DNA of 20,873 bases from JANYJJ01 sp038241115 (GTDB lineage Bacteria; Pseudomonadota; Gammaproteobacteria; Burkholderiales; Burkholderiaceae_C): contig JBBRGA010000055.1 of the NCBI GenBank assembly GCA_038241115.1, forward strand, positions 1 to 20,873. The letters run 5' to 3'. How positions within the stretch are numbered: position 1 is the stretch's first letter; the number at the start of each line of letters is the position of its first letter. The translations under genes and the position numbers were made by a program. A model generated the notes under the pieces. The model was not told the origin of the DNA. It saw only the letters and a list, made by a program, of their open reading frames with translations, and searched no databases. Of this stretch, positions 14,060-20,873 are shown in pieces.

Positions 14060-15298
14060 TCAATTTCGCCAGCGCCACGCCCGAGACAATGACTCGTGCG
14101 CGATCTGTGCCTCAGGGTTGTTCTCACGCGTGATCGAGGAAAACCTTCTCCATGCAACCCAGACTGCAGAGGCCATAAATCCCAACAGCGTCGAGCCTAA
14201 AACAATCAACGCACGGGATGGTTTTGATTTGTAATCCGGGGGCAAGGCGGTATCGACTTGCTGCAACACGGGGCCTTCTTTGGCTTCGTCAAGCTTGGCC
14301 ATCTCGAATTGGCGAATCATGCCTTCCAACAGCGTTTCCTGGAGCTTCAGCTCACGGCGGGCCCGGACGTAATCGATGGCGACTTCCGGCAACTTGCCCA
14401 CAGGCATGTCCACCGCGCTGCCCGCATTGCCGCCCTTGCTCGACTCCATGCGAGCCAGTTCGCCGCGCAATGCGCGCAACTCGGAGTTCATACGCATCAC
14501 ATCCGGGTTTTGTTCGGTCGCGCCGCCGCGCAGCACTTTGAGCTGAACCTCGCGCTCAGCAATCAGGCCACGCAACTGCGCTGCGCCAAGAATCAGCGCT
14601 TCGGCTTGCTTGTCGAGGGCGATCACACCGGATTTTTCTTGGACCGCTCGAAACTGGCTTTCGGCTTTGATGAGGTTTTCCTTGGTGTCTTTGAGTTGTT
14701 GCTCGAAGAACACGCGGCGCAGTTGCGCTTCTGAAACCGCCAATCGCCCGAGCACCTTGGTGACTTCGCCGACGTGCGCATTGGCGAGTTCCGCCGCGAA
14801 CTTCGGCTCTTCATCATCTACTTCAACGATGATGACGCCGCTTTTCTTTTCAGACGAAACGCGGATGTACTTGGGCAAGGCTCTGCGCAGCGCTTCGTAG
14901 CTTTTGACTTCGTAGCGCTCCTTCAACTTGAAGCGCTCGTCCAGGGCGCGCTGTACGCTGTCGCTCTTCAACAGCGACACATAAAGCTCATCGGGCGTTT
15001 TCGCCATGCCGCCTGCCAACCCGCCCAAAGACCCCAGCGCGGCCAAAGCGGCCGAGGCACCGCCCGAGCTTTGGGAAGTAGGGGGCAACAAAGTCGTGCG
15101 GGCGGTGTAAACCGCCGGCAACGCCAAAGCCACCGCCAGGGATCCTGCTGCCGCCGCGACTGTGACGCCCGCAATCAGGCGCTTGCCTTCGCCCCACCAG
15201 GTCAGGAGGTCGATCAGGCCGATGCCGCCTTCGCCGTCGTTGTCCTCGAATTCTTCGTTCGCGGTGACCGACGAATCTGGGTGTTTTGAAGAATTCAT
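14060..15298 (-). CDS. Wzz/KpsE-like polysaccharide co-polymerase (chain-length/export protein)
   Basis: An inner-membrane, periplasm-filling protein that helps set polysaccharide chain length or couples synthesis to export. The 412-residue product has membrane helix 1 at about 41-61 after a short acidic cytosolic arm. The Wzz-type periplasmic domain follows (PAVYTARTTLLPPT, then DELYVSLLKSDSVQRALDERF). A long coiled coil covers about 184-289, and membrane helix 2 about 362-383, preceded by a proline-rich stretch ALPPDYKSKPSRA. There is no C-terminal kinase domain. The start at 15296-15298 gives one base between it and the upstream gene stop; a start 33 bases earlier would overlap that gene. 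It is translated with the outer-membrane export gene, which supports a joint role. Confidence 0.87.
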   Translation of the reverse strand: MNSSKHPDSSVTANEEFEDNDGEGGIGLIDLLTWWGEGKRLIAGVTVAAAAGSLAVALALPAVYTARTTLLPPTSQSSGGASAALAALGSLGGLAGGMAKTPDELYVSLLKSDSVQRALDERFKLKERYEVKSYEALRRALPKYIRVSSEKKSGVIIVEVDDEEPKFAAELANAHVGEVTKVLGRLAVSEAQLRRVFFEQQLKDTKENLIKAESQFRAVQEKSGVIALDKQAEALILGAAQLRGLIAEREVQLKVLRGGATEQNPDVMRMNSELRALRGELARMESSKGGNAGSAVDMPVGKLPEVAIDYVRARRELKLQETLLEGMIRQFEMAKLDEAKEGPVLQQVDTALPPDYKSKPSRALIVLGSTLLGFMASAVWVAWRRFSSITRENNPEAQIAHESLSRAWRWRN

Positions 15299-15299
15299 G

Positions 15300-17912
15300 T
15301 CACTGCCGAATGGTCTTGATGGCAGCCGCACCCAGGCCGAACTGCGAGAAGATTTGCGACCAGTCCTTCAAGTTGCGCACCAAAGAACGCCCCCAGGTTT
15401 CGAAGTCGAGCTGATTGGGTACGACCACGGCGTCGCCGGGTTGAAGGGGCTGCGACTCCAAGCTGCCCACGCCGAAGAAGCCGCGCTTGTCGTTGGAGTG
15501 ATTCACCGTTCCGTCAGCTCTCAAGATAAACATGTTCGACGGATCGGCCGCCTCGTCCACACCCGCCAGTCGCAAATAATCACCCGCCGTGCGCCCCGGC
15601 TTCCACAAAAAAGCGTTGCTGTTGACCACTGCGCCTGCAACGGTCACGAAGCCTGGCCGGGTGGGCACGTTGATGCGGTCCGCATTTTCCAAAGGCAGAT
15701 CCGGCAGTTGTTCCACCGAGTTGGTGTTCACCGTCAATTCCAGCGCGATACGGCCGTTGGGTTGTATGCGCGACAAACGCGCCAGCTGAGCCTGCGTGGC
15801 GGCATTGCTGACGGCCGCGCTGCGGTCGGCCGAGACATCGTCGCGTCGGTTGGCCGACTCGCGCGCCGTTTGCGTTGCCGACAAAGACTCCAATCGTGTC
15901 ATCGCCTGCTGCAAGTTTTCACGCTGGCGTTGGCGCGTTTCTTCACGGCTGAAATCCAAGCCGTAGACATAGGCTTGCTGCGTGAAGCCGCCTGCCCTGA
16001 CGATCAATTGCTTCAACGACTCGCCTGGCAGCAGCTGATAAACCCCGGGCGCGCCGACCTCGCCCTCTAGCGACACCAAGCGGGTTTGCCGTGCCACCGG
16101 CACGCGCAGGTCTTTTTGGCTGTAAACCGTGACGACGTCACCCGGCAGCAGCTCGATGTTGTTCAGCGGATCACCTTGCAACACCACTTTGCCGAGGTTG
16201 AACGGAATGACTTGGGTGGACAAGTCGCGCGCGTTCAAACGCTCAATGACCGCGTAATCCCAGTTCAGCTCATCAAACAAGACCCCTAATTTTTTCCGCG
16301 CCGGTGCTGCAAAAGGTTCGTCTTCACGCTTTTCTTCAGATCTGAGAAATGGCGAACGCAAATTGGCACTTTGGACCCCGGCACCATCATTTTCTCGGCT
16401 CCTAAGCGACGGCGTCCGACCGGCGTTGCCGCCTCGATCAGCGAACTCAGCCCTGTCGGCAGCGTTGCGCCTCAGTTCTTCATCTTCAGGCTCCAACACC
16501 TGCACCAACAAATTTTTGCGCCGGTAAAAGTCTGGCGAAATCAGGGCGTCCCGATCCGGAATCAAGTCACTGATGCGCATGCCAGGTTTGTAGGCATAGC
16601 GCAGCGGCTGCGCGACGTGGCCCTTCAACGTCACTGCGTTGGCGAACTGGGCCGAAATGGCCAACATGGTCAGGACGTCGCCGTCGCGCAGGGTTTTTTG
16701 CAAACCGGCGGCATCGGCCTTGAACTCTTCAACAAATCGCGCGGCCTTCGCCTGAGTGTTGTCAATGCGCTCCAGCTGCACCCGGTTGGGGTTGGCCAAC
16801 ACCGTGGCACCGCCCGCATAGCGAAGCACTTCGCTCAGCGGTTCTTGCAGCGAGCGCAGTTCGTAAATCGCCGGCGTGTCCAACGCACCGGTCAAGGCGA
16901 CACGCGGGCCTGCGGGTTGGAAAACCAGTACATCGCCTGCGACGAGCTGAACGTCCTTGGATTTGTCGCCCTGCACCAAAAAGTCGTAGGCATCGAACAC
17001 TGACACCGCCTTGCCGTCACGGCGCAGCGTCATCTTGCGCATCGACCCATTGGGCGCGGGGCCGCCGGCAGCCACGACCGCGGACAACAGCGTGGACTGG
17101 CTGGGCAACGTGAACACACCGGGTCGCTGCGCAGGCCCAACGACAAACACCGTCACGCCGCGCAATTGACCGAGCGTGACGTTGAGGTTGAAGTTGGTGT
17201 AAAGCCTGCCGATTTGCGCGCGCAGATGCTTTTCCAATTCAGCCGCCTTGACGCCCGCCACGTTGAAGCTGCCAACTTTGGGCAAGCTGACCTGGCCGTT
17301 GCGATCCACCGTGGTGCGGTAGTCGACATCGATGGAGCCCCATGCTCGGATGATGAGTTCGTCACCGGGCCCCACGGTGTAGTCGCTTGAGACCGGCACA
17401 TTGCTCAGGCCACTGGGCCGCTCAGCCGCCTCGGTGAAAAAACTCTGTCCGAACACCGGGAGCAACCGACCAGTGGCAACTTCGACAAACTTTTGAAATT
17501 CGCTGGGTGGCGCAGGCGCCAGATTGCGCCGACGTGCATTTTCGTCAGAAAAAGCTTCGTTGCCGAATTGACCGTCGCGCTGTCTGTCACGATTTCCATC
17601 GCGAACGCCCTCGCGCGGTGTGTCGCGCGGTGAATTGCCACGCATGCCGTCTGCGGACGAGCCGGCATTGCCACCGTTTTGCGCGCCTCCATTTGCTGAA
17701 GTGCCTCCTTGCCCAGACGGCGAATTTCCTGTCGTCCCGTTGCCTGTGCGAGCCGCTGCCGCAGGGCTGTAGCCAGGCGCACTGAAGGTGCCGCCCGCAG
17801 CAGGTTCGTCGGCCGCTTGCGCGGTTGTGCTGCCCAGGGCGAGCAAGACCGACAAAATTCTTGAGGCGGCAGTGGATGCAGCAAAAGGGACAAGACGGGG
17901 GAGTGTTTGCAT
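15300..17912 (-). CDS. Multi-SLBB outer-membrane polysaccharide export protein (Wza/KpsD-like)
   Basis: An OPX-type protein expected to form the periplasmic/outer-membrane channel for a capsule or exopolysaccharide. From the ATG at 17910-17912 it has 870 residues. A signal peptide covers 1-33 (cleavage AQA|AD, no lipobox). A Gly/Asn/Ser-rich then Arg/Asp-rich low-complexity region covers about 34-128. A Poly_export domain lies at about 175-250 (DYTVGPGDELIIRAWG). SLBB-type repeats follow at about 254-333, 337-418, 427-475, 612-665 and 755-834, with a charged insert at about 476-540. The C-terminal helix begins near DFETWGRSLV. The length is well above E. coli Wza (379), closer to long multi-SLBB forms. 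A TTG 36 bases upstream is a less likely start. No Shine-Dalgarno is seen at either. Confidence 0.88.
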   Translation of the reverse strand: MQTLPRLVPFAASTAASRILSVLLALGSTTAQAADEPAAGGTFSAPGYSPAAAARTGNGTTGNSPSGQGGTSANGGAQNGGNAGSSADGMRGNSPRDTPREGVRDGNRDRQRDGQFGNEAFSDENARRRNLAPAPPSEFQKFVEVATGRLLPVFGQSFFTEAAERPSGLSNVPVSSDYTVGPGDELIIRAWGSIDVDYRTTVDRNGQVSLPKVGSFNVAGVKAAELEKHLRAQIGRLYTNFNLNVTLGQLRGVTVFVVGPAQRPGVFTLPSQSTLLSAVVAAGGPAPNGSMRKMTLRRDGKAVSVFDAYDFLVQGDKSKDVQLVAGDVLVFQPAGPRVALTGALDTPAIYELRSLQEPLSEVLRYAGGATVLANPNRVQLERIDNTQAKAARFVEEFKADAAGLQKTLRDGDVLTMLAISAQFANAVTLKGHVAQPLRYAYKPGMRISDLIPDRDALISPDFYRRKNLLVQVLEPEDEELRRNAADRAEFADRGGNAGRTPSLRSRENDGAGVQSANLRSPFLRSEEKREDEPFAAPARKKLGVLFDELNWDYAVIERLNARDLSTQVIPFNLGKVVLQGDPLNNIELLPGDVVTVYSQKDLRVPVARQTRLVSLEGEVGAPGVYQLLPGESLKQLIVRAGGFTQQAYVYGLDFSREETRQRQRENLQQAMTRLESLSATQTARESANRRDDVSADRSAAVSNAATQAQLARLSRIQPNGRIALELTVNTNSVEQLPDLPLENADRINVPTRPGFVTVAGAVVNSNAFLWKPGRTAGDYLRLAGVDEAADPSNMFILRADGTVNHSNDKRGFFGVGSLESQPLQPGDAVVVPNQLDFETWGRSLVRNLKDWSQIFSQFGLGAAAIKTIRQ

Positions 17913-18126
17913 TCGTAGGGCGCGTGTGAACTGCCGATGGATGAGCAAAAAACCAACCCGCGATCACTGCGCGGATGGCACCTCTGCCTGGTTCGCGATG
18001 GTACCGGACGTGGTCCGTGCGACGCCCCGATGGACGCAGCCAACGGGCTGCGGACCGGTGGCCCCGGAAGGCGCGTTGGGCTCCTGTGTTTTGCACGCGT
18101 CAGGCTCGCGCTTCAGGCCACCCGTG
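17913..18126 (-). other. Structured leader upstream of the polysaccharide export genes
   Basis: This gene-free stretch between cytochrome c' and the export gene holds several inverted repeats in the direction of export-gene transcription. GCAGCC-AACG-GGCTGC lies at 18036-18051. GGTCCG at 18012-18017 can pair either with CGGACC at 18051-18056 or with CGGAC at 18005-18009, so the two folds exclude each other. A terminator-like hairpin is closest to the gene. No clear promoter hexamers were found. Function is inference, and GC-rich DNA produces such repeats by chance. Confidence 0.4.
17947..17974 (-). terminator. Terminator-like hairpin in the export-gene leader
   Basis: On the minus strand CCGCG (17974-17970), a 7-base loop and CGCGG (17962-17958) are followed by GTTGG and six T (17952-17947). 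It lies 35 bases before the chosen ATG of the SLBB protein. The stem is short. It may be an attenuator, or simply chance. The T run also overlaps the alternative TTG start. Confidence 0.4.
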
Positions 18127-18151
18127 AAAATGCCCGCCGTGGCGGGCATTT
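18127..18151 (-). terminator. Intrinsic terminator after the cytochrome c' gene
   Basis: AAATGCCCGCC (18128-18138) and GGCGGGCATTT (18141-18151) are perfect 11-bp complements separated by two bases. On the minus strand the stem ends in four T (18130-18127). It is 17 bases past the stop of the cytochrome gene, and separates that transcript from the export genes. Being symmetric it could work both ways. Confidence 0.8.
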
Positions 18152-18168
18152 CGAATTCGGCCCCGCGC

Positions 18169-18621
18169 TTACTCTTTGCGGTAAGCGTCGTGGCACGCTT
18201 TGCAGGCCGCCCCCGTGGGTCCGAACGCTGCTTTCAAGTTGTCCACGCTGCCGGTCTTGGCGGCCGCATTGAGCTTGACCATTTCCTCTTGCATCTTGGC
18301 CGCGCTGGCGCGGAATTTGTCGCCCTCAGTCCAGATTTCAGCCTTGGCCTTGGTGTCGCCTTTGTCTGAACCGTCGGTAAACGCAGCGTAAGGCAGCTTG
18401 GACATGGCCAGCGCGACGTCTGCGTTTTCAGCAGCAACCTTGGCGTCAAACGGAATGCGGCCGTTGGCCATGGCACCCAAACGACCGAAGTGAGTGGCCA
18501 TCACGCTGAAGGCCGCTTTGCGGTACTTGATGGCGTCTTCAGGCTTTTGAAATTGCGCGGCCGCGGGCAAAGACAAAGTGGCACCGATGACGGCAGCGGC
18601 GACGAGGGCGATCGATTTCAT
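18169..18621 (-). CDS. Cytochrome c' (class II c-type cytochrome)
   Basis: A periplasmic four-helix-bundle haem protein; family members bind NO or CO and may protect against nitric oxide or carry electrons. The 150-residue precursor starts at the ATG at 18619-18621, with AGGAG about 8 bases upstream. A signal peptide covers residues 1-22 (cleavage AAA|QF). The mature part has KPEDAIKYRKAAFSVM and the C-terminal haem site CKACH at 140-144, with His144 as the proximal ligand, then DAYRKE at the end. A haem site near the C-terminus is the mark of class II. It is divergent from a cytochrome b561 gene, with 194 bases between. Confidence 0.94.
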   Translation of the reverse strand: MKSIALVAAAVIGATLSLPAAAQFQKPEDAIKYRKAAFSVMATHFGRLGAMANGRIPFDAKVAAENADVALAMSKLPYAAFTDGSDKGDTKAKAEIWTEGDKFRASAAKMQEEMVKLNAAAKTGSVDNLKAAFGPTGAACKACHDAYRKE

Positions 18622-18815
18622 AGACAAACTCCTGACGGACGTTGAGCGCAAGCGGGTGAACACAAGCGGGTTGGGTTTTTGGTGCCGCTAAATGGCCCCG
18701 CCGCAGTGTAATCAGCGCTTGGCGATCGGTTTGGAAGGCACAGCGACTCGGTCAGACATCGTTGAAAGGCAGGTTATTGTGCCCGGCTGCGCGTTCAATC
18801 CAGCTGGAAAATACG

Positions 18816-19496
18816 ATGAAGATGTCGACTCAAAACGTTCGAATTTGGGATTTGCCGACCCGTATTTTTCATTGGTCGCTGGCGGGCTGCGTGCTTGCCT
18901 CCGTGGTCACGGCAAACCTGGGCGGCAACGCCATGGTCTGGCACTTTCGCTCGGGCTACGCGATCTTGACTTTGCTGACGTTTCGCGTCGTCTGGGGCGT
19001 GCTGGGCGGGCACTGGTCGCGCTTTGCGTCCTTTATTTTTTCTCCTGCGGCACTCGGACGCTACCTGCGCGGCCAAAGCCATGCGCAAGAACTGCACGAT
19101 GTGGGCCACAGCCCGCTGGGGGCGCTGTCAGTTTTTGCGGTACTGGGCATCCTCACGGCGCAAGTGGCCACGGGCTTGTTCGCCGACGACGAGATCGCCA
19201 ACACCGGTCCGCTGATCAAGTTTGTCAGAGGCGCGACCAGCTTGATGCTGACCAAATGGCACAAGACTTACGGGCAGTGGATCATCGTCACGTTGGTGGT
19301 GTTGCATGTGGCGGCGATTGCTTTTTATGTGCTCAAGAAGAAGCGCGACTTGCTGAGCGCGATGGTGTCGGGCAACAAGGTATTGCCCGCTTCCACACCG
19401 TCATCCACAGATTCACCCAGCAGCCGCCTTGGCGCGGTGGCCGTGTTTGCCTTGTGCTCAGCAGGGGTGGCTTGGCTGGTGAGTCTGGGCGGCTAG
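18816..19496 (+). CDS. Cytochrome b561 family membrane protein
   Basis: A di-haem, four-helix membrane protein of the Ni/Fe-hydrogenase b-type cytochrome family (PF01292), which moves electrons between the quinone pool and periplasmic partners. The 226-residue product begins at 18816 (MKMSTQNVRIWDLPTRIFHW); GGAAAA lies about 7 bases upstream, while the ATG two codons later is spaced less well. Candidate haem ligands are His19, His43, His149 (KWHKTYGQW) and His164 (VVLHVAAI). Helices lie at about 18-38, 45-65, 99-120 and 155-172, and a fifth hydrophobic segment at 205-224 ends the protein. The divergent cytochrome c' is a plausible redox partner. Confidence 0.9.
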   Translation: MKMSTQNVRIWDLPTRIFHWSLAGCVLASVVTANLGGNAMVWHFRSGYAILTLLTFRVVWGVLGGHWSRFASFIFSPAALGRYLRGQSHAQELHDVGHSPLGALSVFAVLGILTAQVATGLFADDEIANTGPLIKFVRGATSLMLTKWHKTYGQWIIVTLVVLHVAAIAFYVLKKKRDLLSAMVSGNKVLPASTPSSTDSPSSRLGAVAVFALCSAGVAWLVSLGG

Positions 19497-19526
19497 ACTG
19501 AAAGTTCACCCACTCTTGACGTCTGC

Positions 19527-20051
19527 ATGAGCACGCAAAGCAGAAGCGAAGTTCGCGAGGTCAGCGCAATTTCAGAAATACGTTTGGTTGCGGCCGCCGG
19601 TCCTGAGCTGATGGAACAGACGCGCGAAGTTTTTCGAGACTACGCCGCGAGCTTGAACATCGACCTGTGCTTTCAAAATTTCGACGCAGAACTGCTTGAA
19701 CTCCCCGGTGACTACGCCGCGCCGCATGGCCATTTGCTGTTGGCATTTGTGGACCACGAGTTGGCAGGCTGCGGCGCTTTTCGCCGCATAGGCGATGTGG
19801 ACTATGCCAACGCCTGCGAGATGAAACGCCTGTATGTGCGTCCGGCCTTTCGCAGTTTGGGTTTGGGCCGATTGCTGGCGCAGGCGCTGTTTGACGAAGC
19901 CCAACGTGCCGGCTACTCGGTCATGCTGCTTGACACCCTGGACGACATGGAAGCCGCGCGCAGCCTTTACGCGTCGCTGGGGTTTACAGAGATTCCGCCT
20001 TACTACTTCAACCCCATTGCCGGCGCACATTATTTGAAAGCCGAGCTTTGA
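19527..20051 (+). CDS. GNAT family N-acetyltransferase
   Basis: A cytosolic acetyl-CoA-dependent acyltransferase of unknown substrate. The 174-residue product has the GNAT fold: an N-terminal strand and helix (IRLVAAAGPELMEQTREVF), central strands around LLLAFVDHELAGCGAFRRI, and motif A KRLYVRPAFRSLGLGRLLAQ with the acetyl-CoA loop RSLGLG at 109-114. Motif B is AARSLYASLGFTEIPPYYFNP. No strong ribosome-binding site precedes the ATG, and the first 17 residues look non-conserved, so the true start could be later. The next gene starts 10 bases after the stop. Confidence 0.9.
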   Translation: MSTQSRSEVREVSAISEIRLVAAAGPELMEQTREVFRDYAASLNIDLCFQNFDAELLELPGDYAAPHGHLLLAFVDHELAGCGAFRRIGDVDYANACEMKRLYVRPAFRSLGLGRLLAQALFDEAQRAGYSVMLLDTLDDMEAARSLYASLGFTEIPPYYFNPIAGAHYLKAEL

Positions 20052-20061
20052 AAGGCACGCC

Positions 20062-20640
20062 ATGACTCGCTCGGTGAACAGCGTCAATGTGGGTTTGGCG
20101 CGTCGTGTGGACATCAACGGCCGCGCGGTCATGACGGCCATCGGCAAACAAAGCGCGGTCGGCGCCGTTGCCGTCCACCTGATGGGACTGGCAGGCGACG
20201 AACAAGCCGACTTGACGGTGCACGGCGGCCTGAGCAAAGCGGTTTACGCCTACCCCAGCGAGCACTACGCGTTTTGGCAAACCGTGCGAGCGCAGGCCCA
20301 AGTGTCGTTGTGGATGGACGCTCTGCCACCGGGCTTCATGGGCGAAAACCTGACGCTGTCAGGCTTGTTGGAAACCGAGGTTTTCATCGGCGACGTGCTG
20401 CGTTTCGCCAACTGCCAACTGGCAGTGAGCGAGCCGCGCTACCCGTGCTTCAAGTTCAATGCCGCCATGGGCTTCAAACACGCCAGCAAACTGATGGCAG
20501 CGAACGCGTGGTGCGGGTTTTATTTGGCGGTGCGCGAGCCCGGAAGCATCCAGGCGGGCGAAACGTTTGAGCTCGTGCACGGGCCGCGCGAGGTGGGCAT
20601 TACCGAGCTCTTTCGAGCCCGGGTTTCGAAGTCGCTCTAG
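20062..20640 (+). CDS. MOSC domain-containing protein (YiiM-like)
   Basis: MOSC domains are related to the molybdenum-cofactor sulfurase C-terminus and bind or pass on sulfur or Mo-cofactor; YiiM in E. coli takes part in detoxifying N-hydroxylated base analogues. The 192-residue product has GDEQADLTVHGG at 45-56, SKAVYAYPSEHY at about 58-69, GENLTL at 94-99, and EPRYPCFKF at 124-132, with the conserved Cys129. AAAGG lies about 7 bases upstream of the ATG. The 10-base gap after the GNAT gene suggests co-transcription. It lacks the C-terminal 3-alpha extension and ferredoxin domains seen in some relatives. Family is sure, the reaction is not. Confidence 0.9.
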   Translation: MTRSVNSVNVGLARRVDINGRAVMTAIGKQSAVGAVAVHLMGLAGDEQADLTVHGGLSKAVYAYPSEHYAFWQTVRAQAQVSLWMDALPPGFMGENLTLSGLLETEVFIGDVLRFANCQLAVSEPRYPCFKFNAAMGFKHASKLMAANAWCGFYLAVREPGSIQAGETFELVHGPREVGITELFRARVSKSL

Positions 20641-20690
20641 GAGCGTGGGAACGGCACGGACAACAAGTCACGCGTATTTATGCTGACTGA

Positions 20691-20873
20691 TCAGCCTGCA
20701 GCCAGGGCCGCCCCGGACGGGGCCGCCTGTGAGTACACGGCGTAGTCGGTGTAGCCCTCGGCACCCCCGCCGTACAAAGTCTTTGGGTTCATCTTGGTCA
20801 ATGGGGCGTCCGCTTTCAGTCGCGCCACCAAATCCGGGTTGCTGATGAAGGCGCGGCCAAAAGCCACCACATC
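20691..20873 (-). CDS. Alkene reductase / Old Yellow Enzyme family, C-terminal part, truncated by window edge
   Basis: Reading the minus strand from the right edge gives 60 open residues to a TGA at 20691-20693. They begin DVVAFGRAFISNPDLVARL, the end of the FMN-binding TIM barrel (the FGRAFISNPDL segment holds the FMN phosphate), and continue with GGGAEGYTDYAVY, the characteristic C-terminus of NemA-type alkene reductases. These flavoproteins reduce activated double bonds, such as N-ethylmaleimide, with NAD(P)H. The N-terminal part lies outside the window. It converges on the MOSC gene with a 50-base gap in which no terminator is evident. Confidence 0.9.
   Translation of the reverse strand, partial: DVVAFGRAFISNPDLVARLKADAPLTKMNPKTLYGGGAEGYTDYAVYSQAAPSGAALAAG

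Noticed and set aside
17913..18126. Leader considered as a known riboswitch (c-di-GMP GEMM) or the 4.5S RNA
   Set aside because: The diagnostic conserved sequences of these RNAs are not present; only generic inverted repeats are seen.
17788..18369. 193-codon plus-strand frame across the export leader and cytochrome c' gene
   Set aside because: It is antisense to two real genes and spans an intrinsic terminator; composition is typical of a mirror frame.
1..20873. CRISPR arrays, tRNA and rRNA genes, complete insertion sequences, prophage genes
   Set aside because: No regularly spaced repeats, cloverleaf sequences, ribosomal RNA sequence, transposase or phage proteins were recognised on either strand.

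Overview
The window looks like chromosomal DNA of a betaproteobacterium, order Burkholderiales, most likely Comamonadaceae (Rhodoferax/Polaromonas/Acidovorax-like). The basis is the GC-rich, strongly third-position-biased coding, the protein variants (HemE, AtpB, AtpE, LemA, class II cytochrome c'), and intergenic palindromes that resemble, from memory, repeats scattered through Comamonadaceae genomes. Nothing suggests a phage, plasmid or large island. Genes are dense, mostly intact and mostly housekeeping.

Layout. (1) 1-1149, minus: 5' part of priA (primosomal helicase), cut by the window edge. (2) 1150-1642: a long gene-free stretch with a perfect DnaA box, two degenerate ones, an AT-rich segment and a likely hemE terminator. 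(3) 1643-2740, minus: hemE. Divergent from it are cysK (2821-3741) and, after a hairpin, a plus-strand set of lemA (lipoprotein), a secreted/membrane TPM-domain protein and a short cytosolic TPM-domain protein (3877-6033). (4) 6034-6310: a 105-bp MITE-like inverted-repeat unit and the terminator of the ATP synthase operon. (5) 6311-13920, minus: complete F1Fo ATP synthase operon, transcribed atpI-B-E-F-H-A-G-D-C, with a TATAAT promoter at 14011-14016. Three spacers (atpH-atpA, atpA-atpG, atpD-atpC) are long and full of stem-loops; two look like dispersed palindromic repeats. (6) 14060-17912, minus: an export pair, a Wzz/KpsE-like polysaccharide co-polymerase and an 870-residue multi-SLBB outer-membrane export protein, with a structured leader upstream. 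(7) 18169-18621, minus: cytochrome c', divergent from a di-heme-type cytochrome b561 (18816-19496). (8) Plus-strand GNAT acetyltransferase and MOSC-domain protein. (9) 20691-20873, minus: C-terminal end of an Old Yellow Enzyme-type alkene reductase, cut by the window edge.

How the parts work together: the atp operon makes one complete enzyme; the export pair would form the periplasmic/outer-membrane conduit for a polysaccharide whose synthesis genes are not in view; cytochromes c' and b561 are plausible redox partners; lemA and the TPM genes form a recurrent envelope-associated set of unclear function. No clearly new multi-gene system is visible. The most interesting material is non-coding: the origin-like priA-hemE spacer, the MITE-like unit, the repeats inside the atp operon, the terminator/promoter overlap at 14011-14058, and the possible attenuator in front of the export genes.
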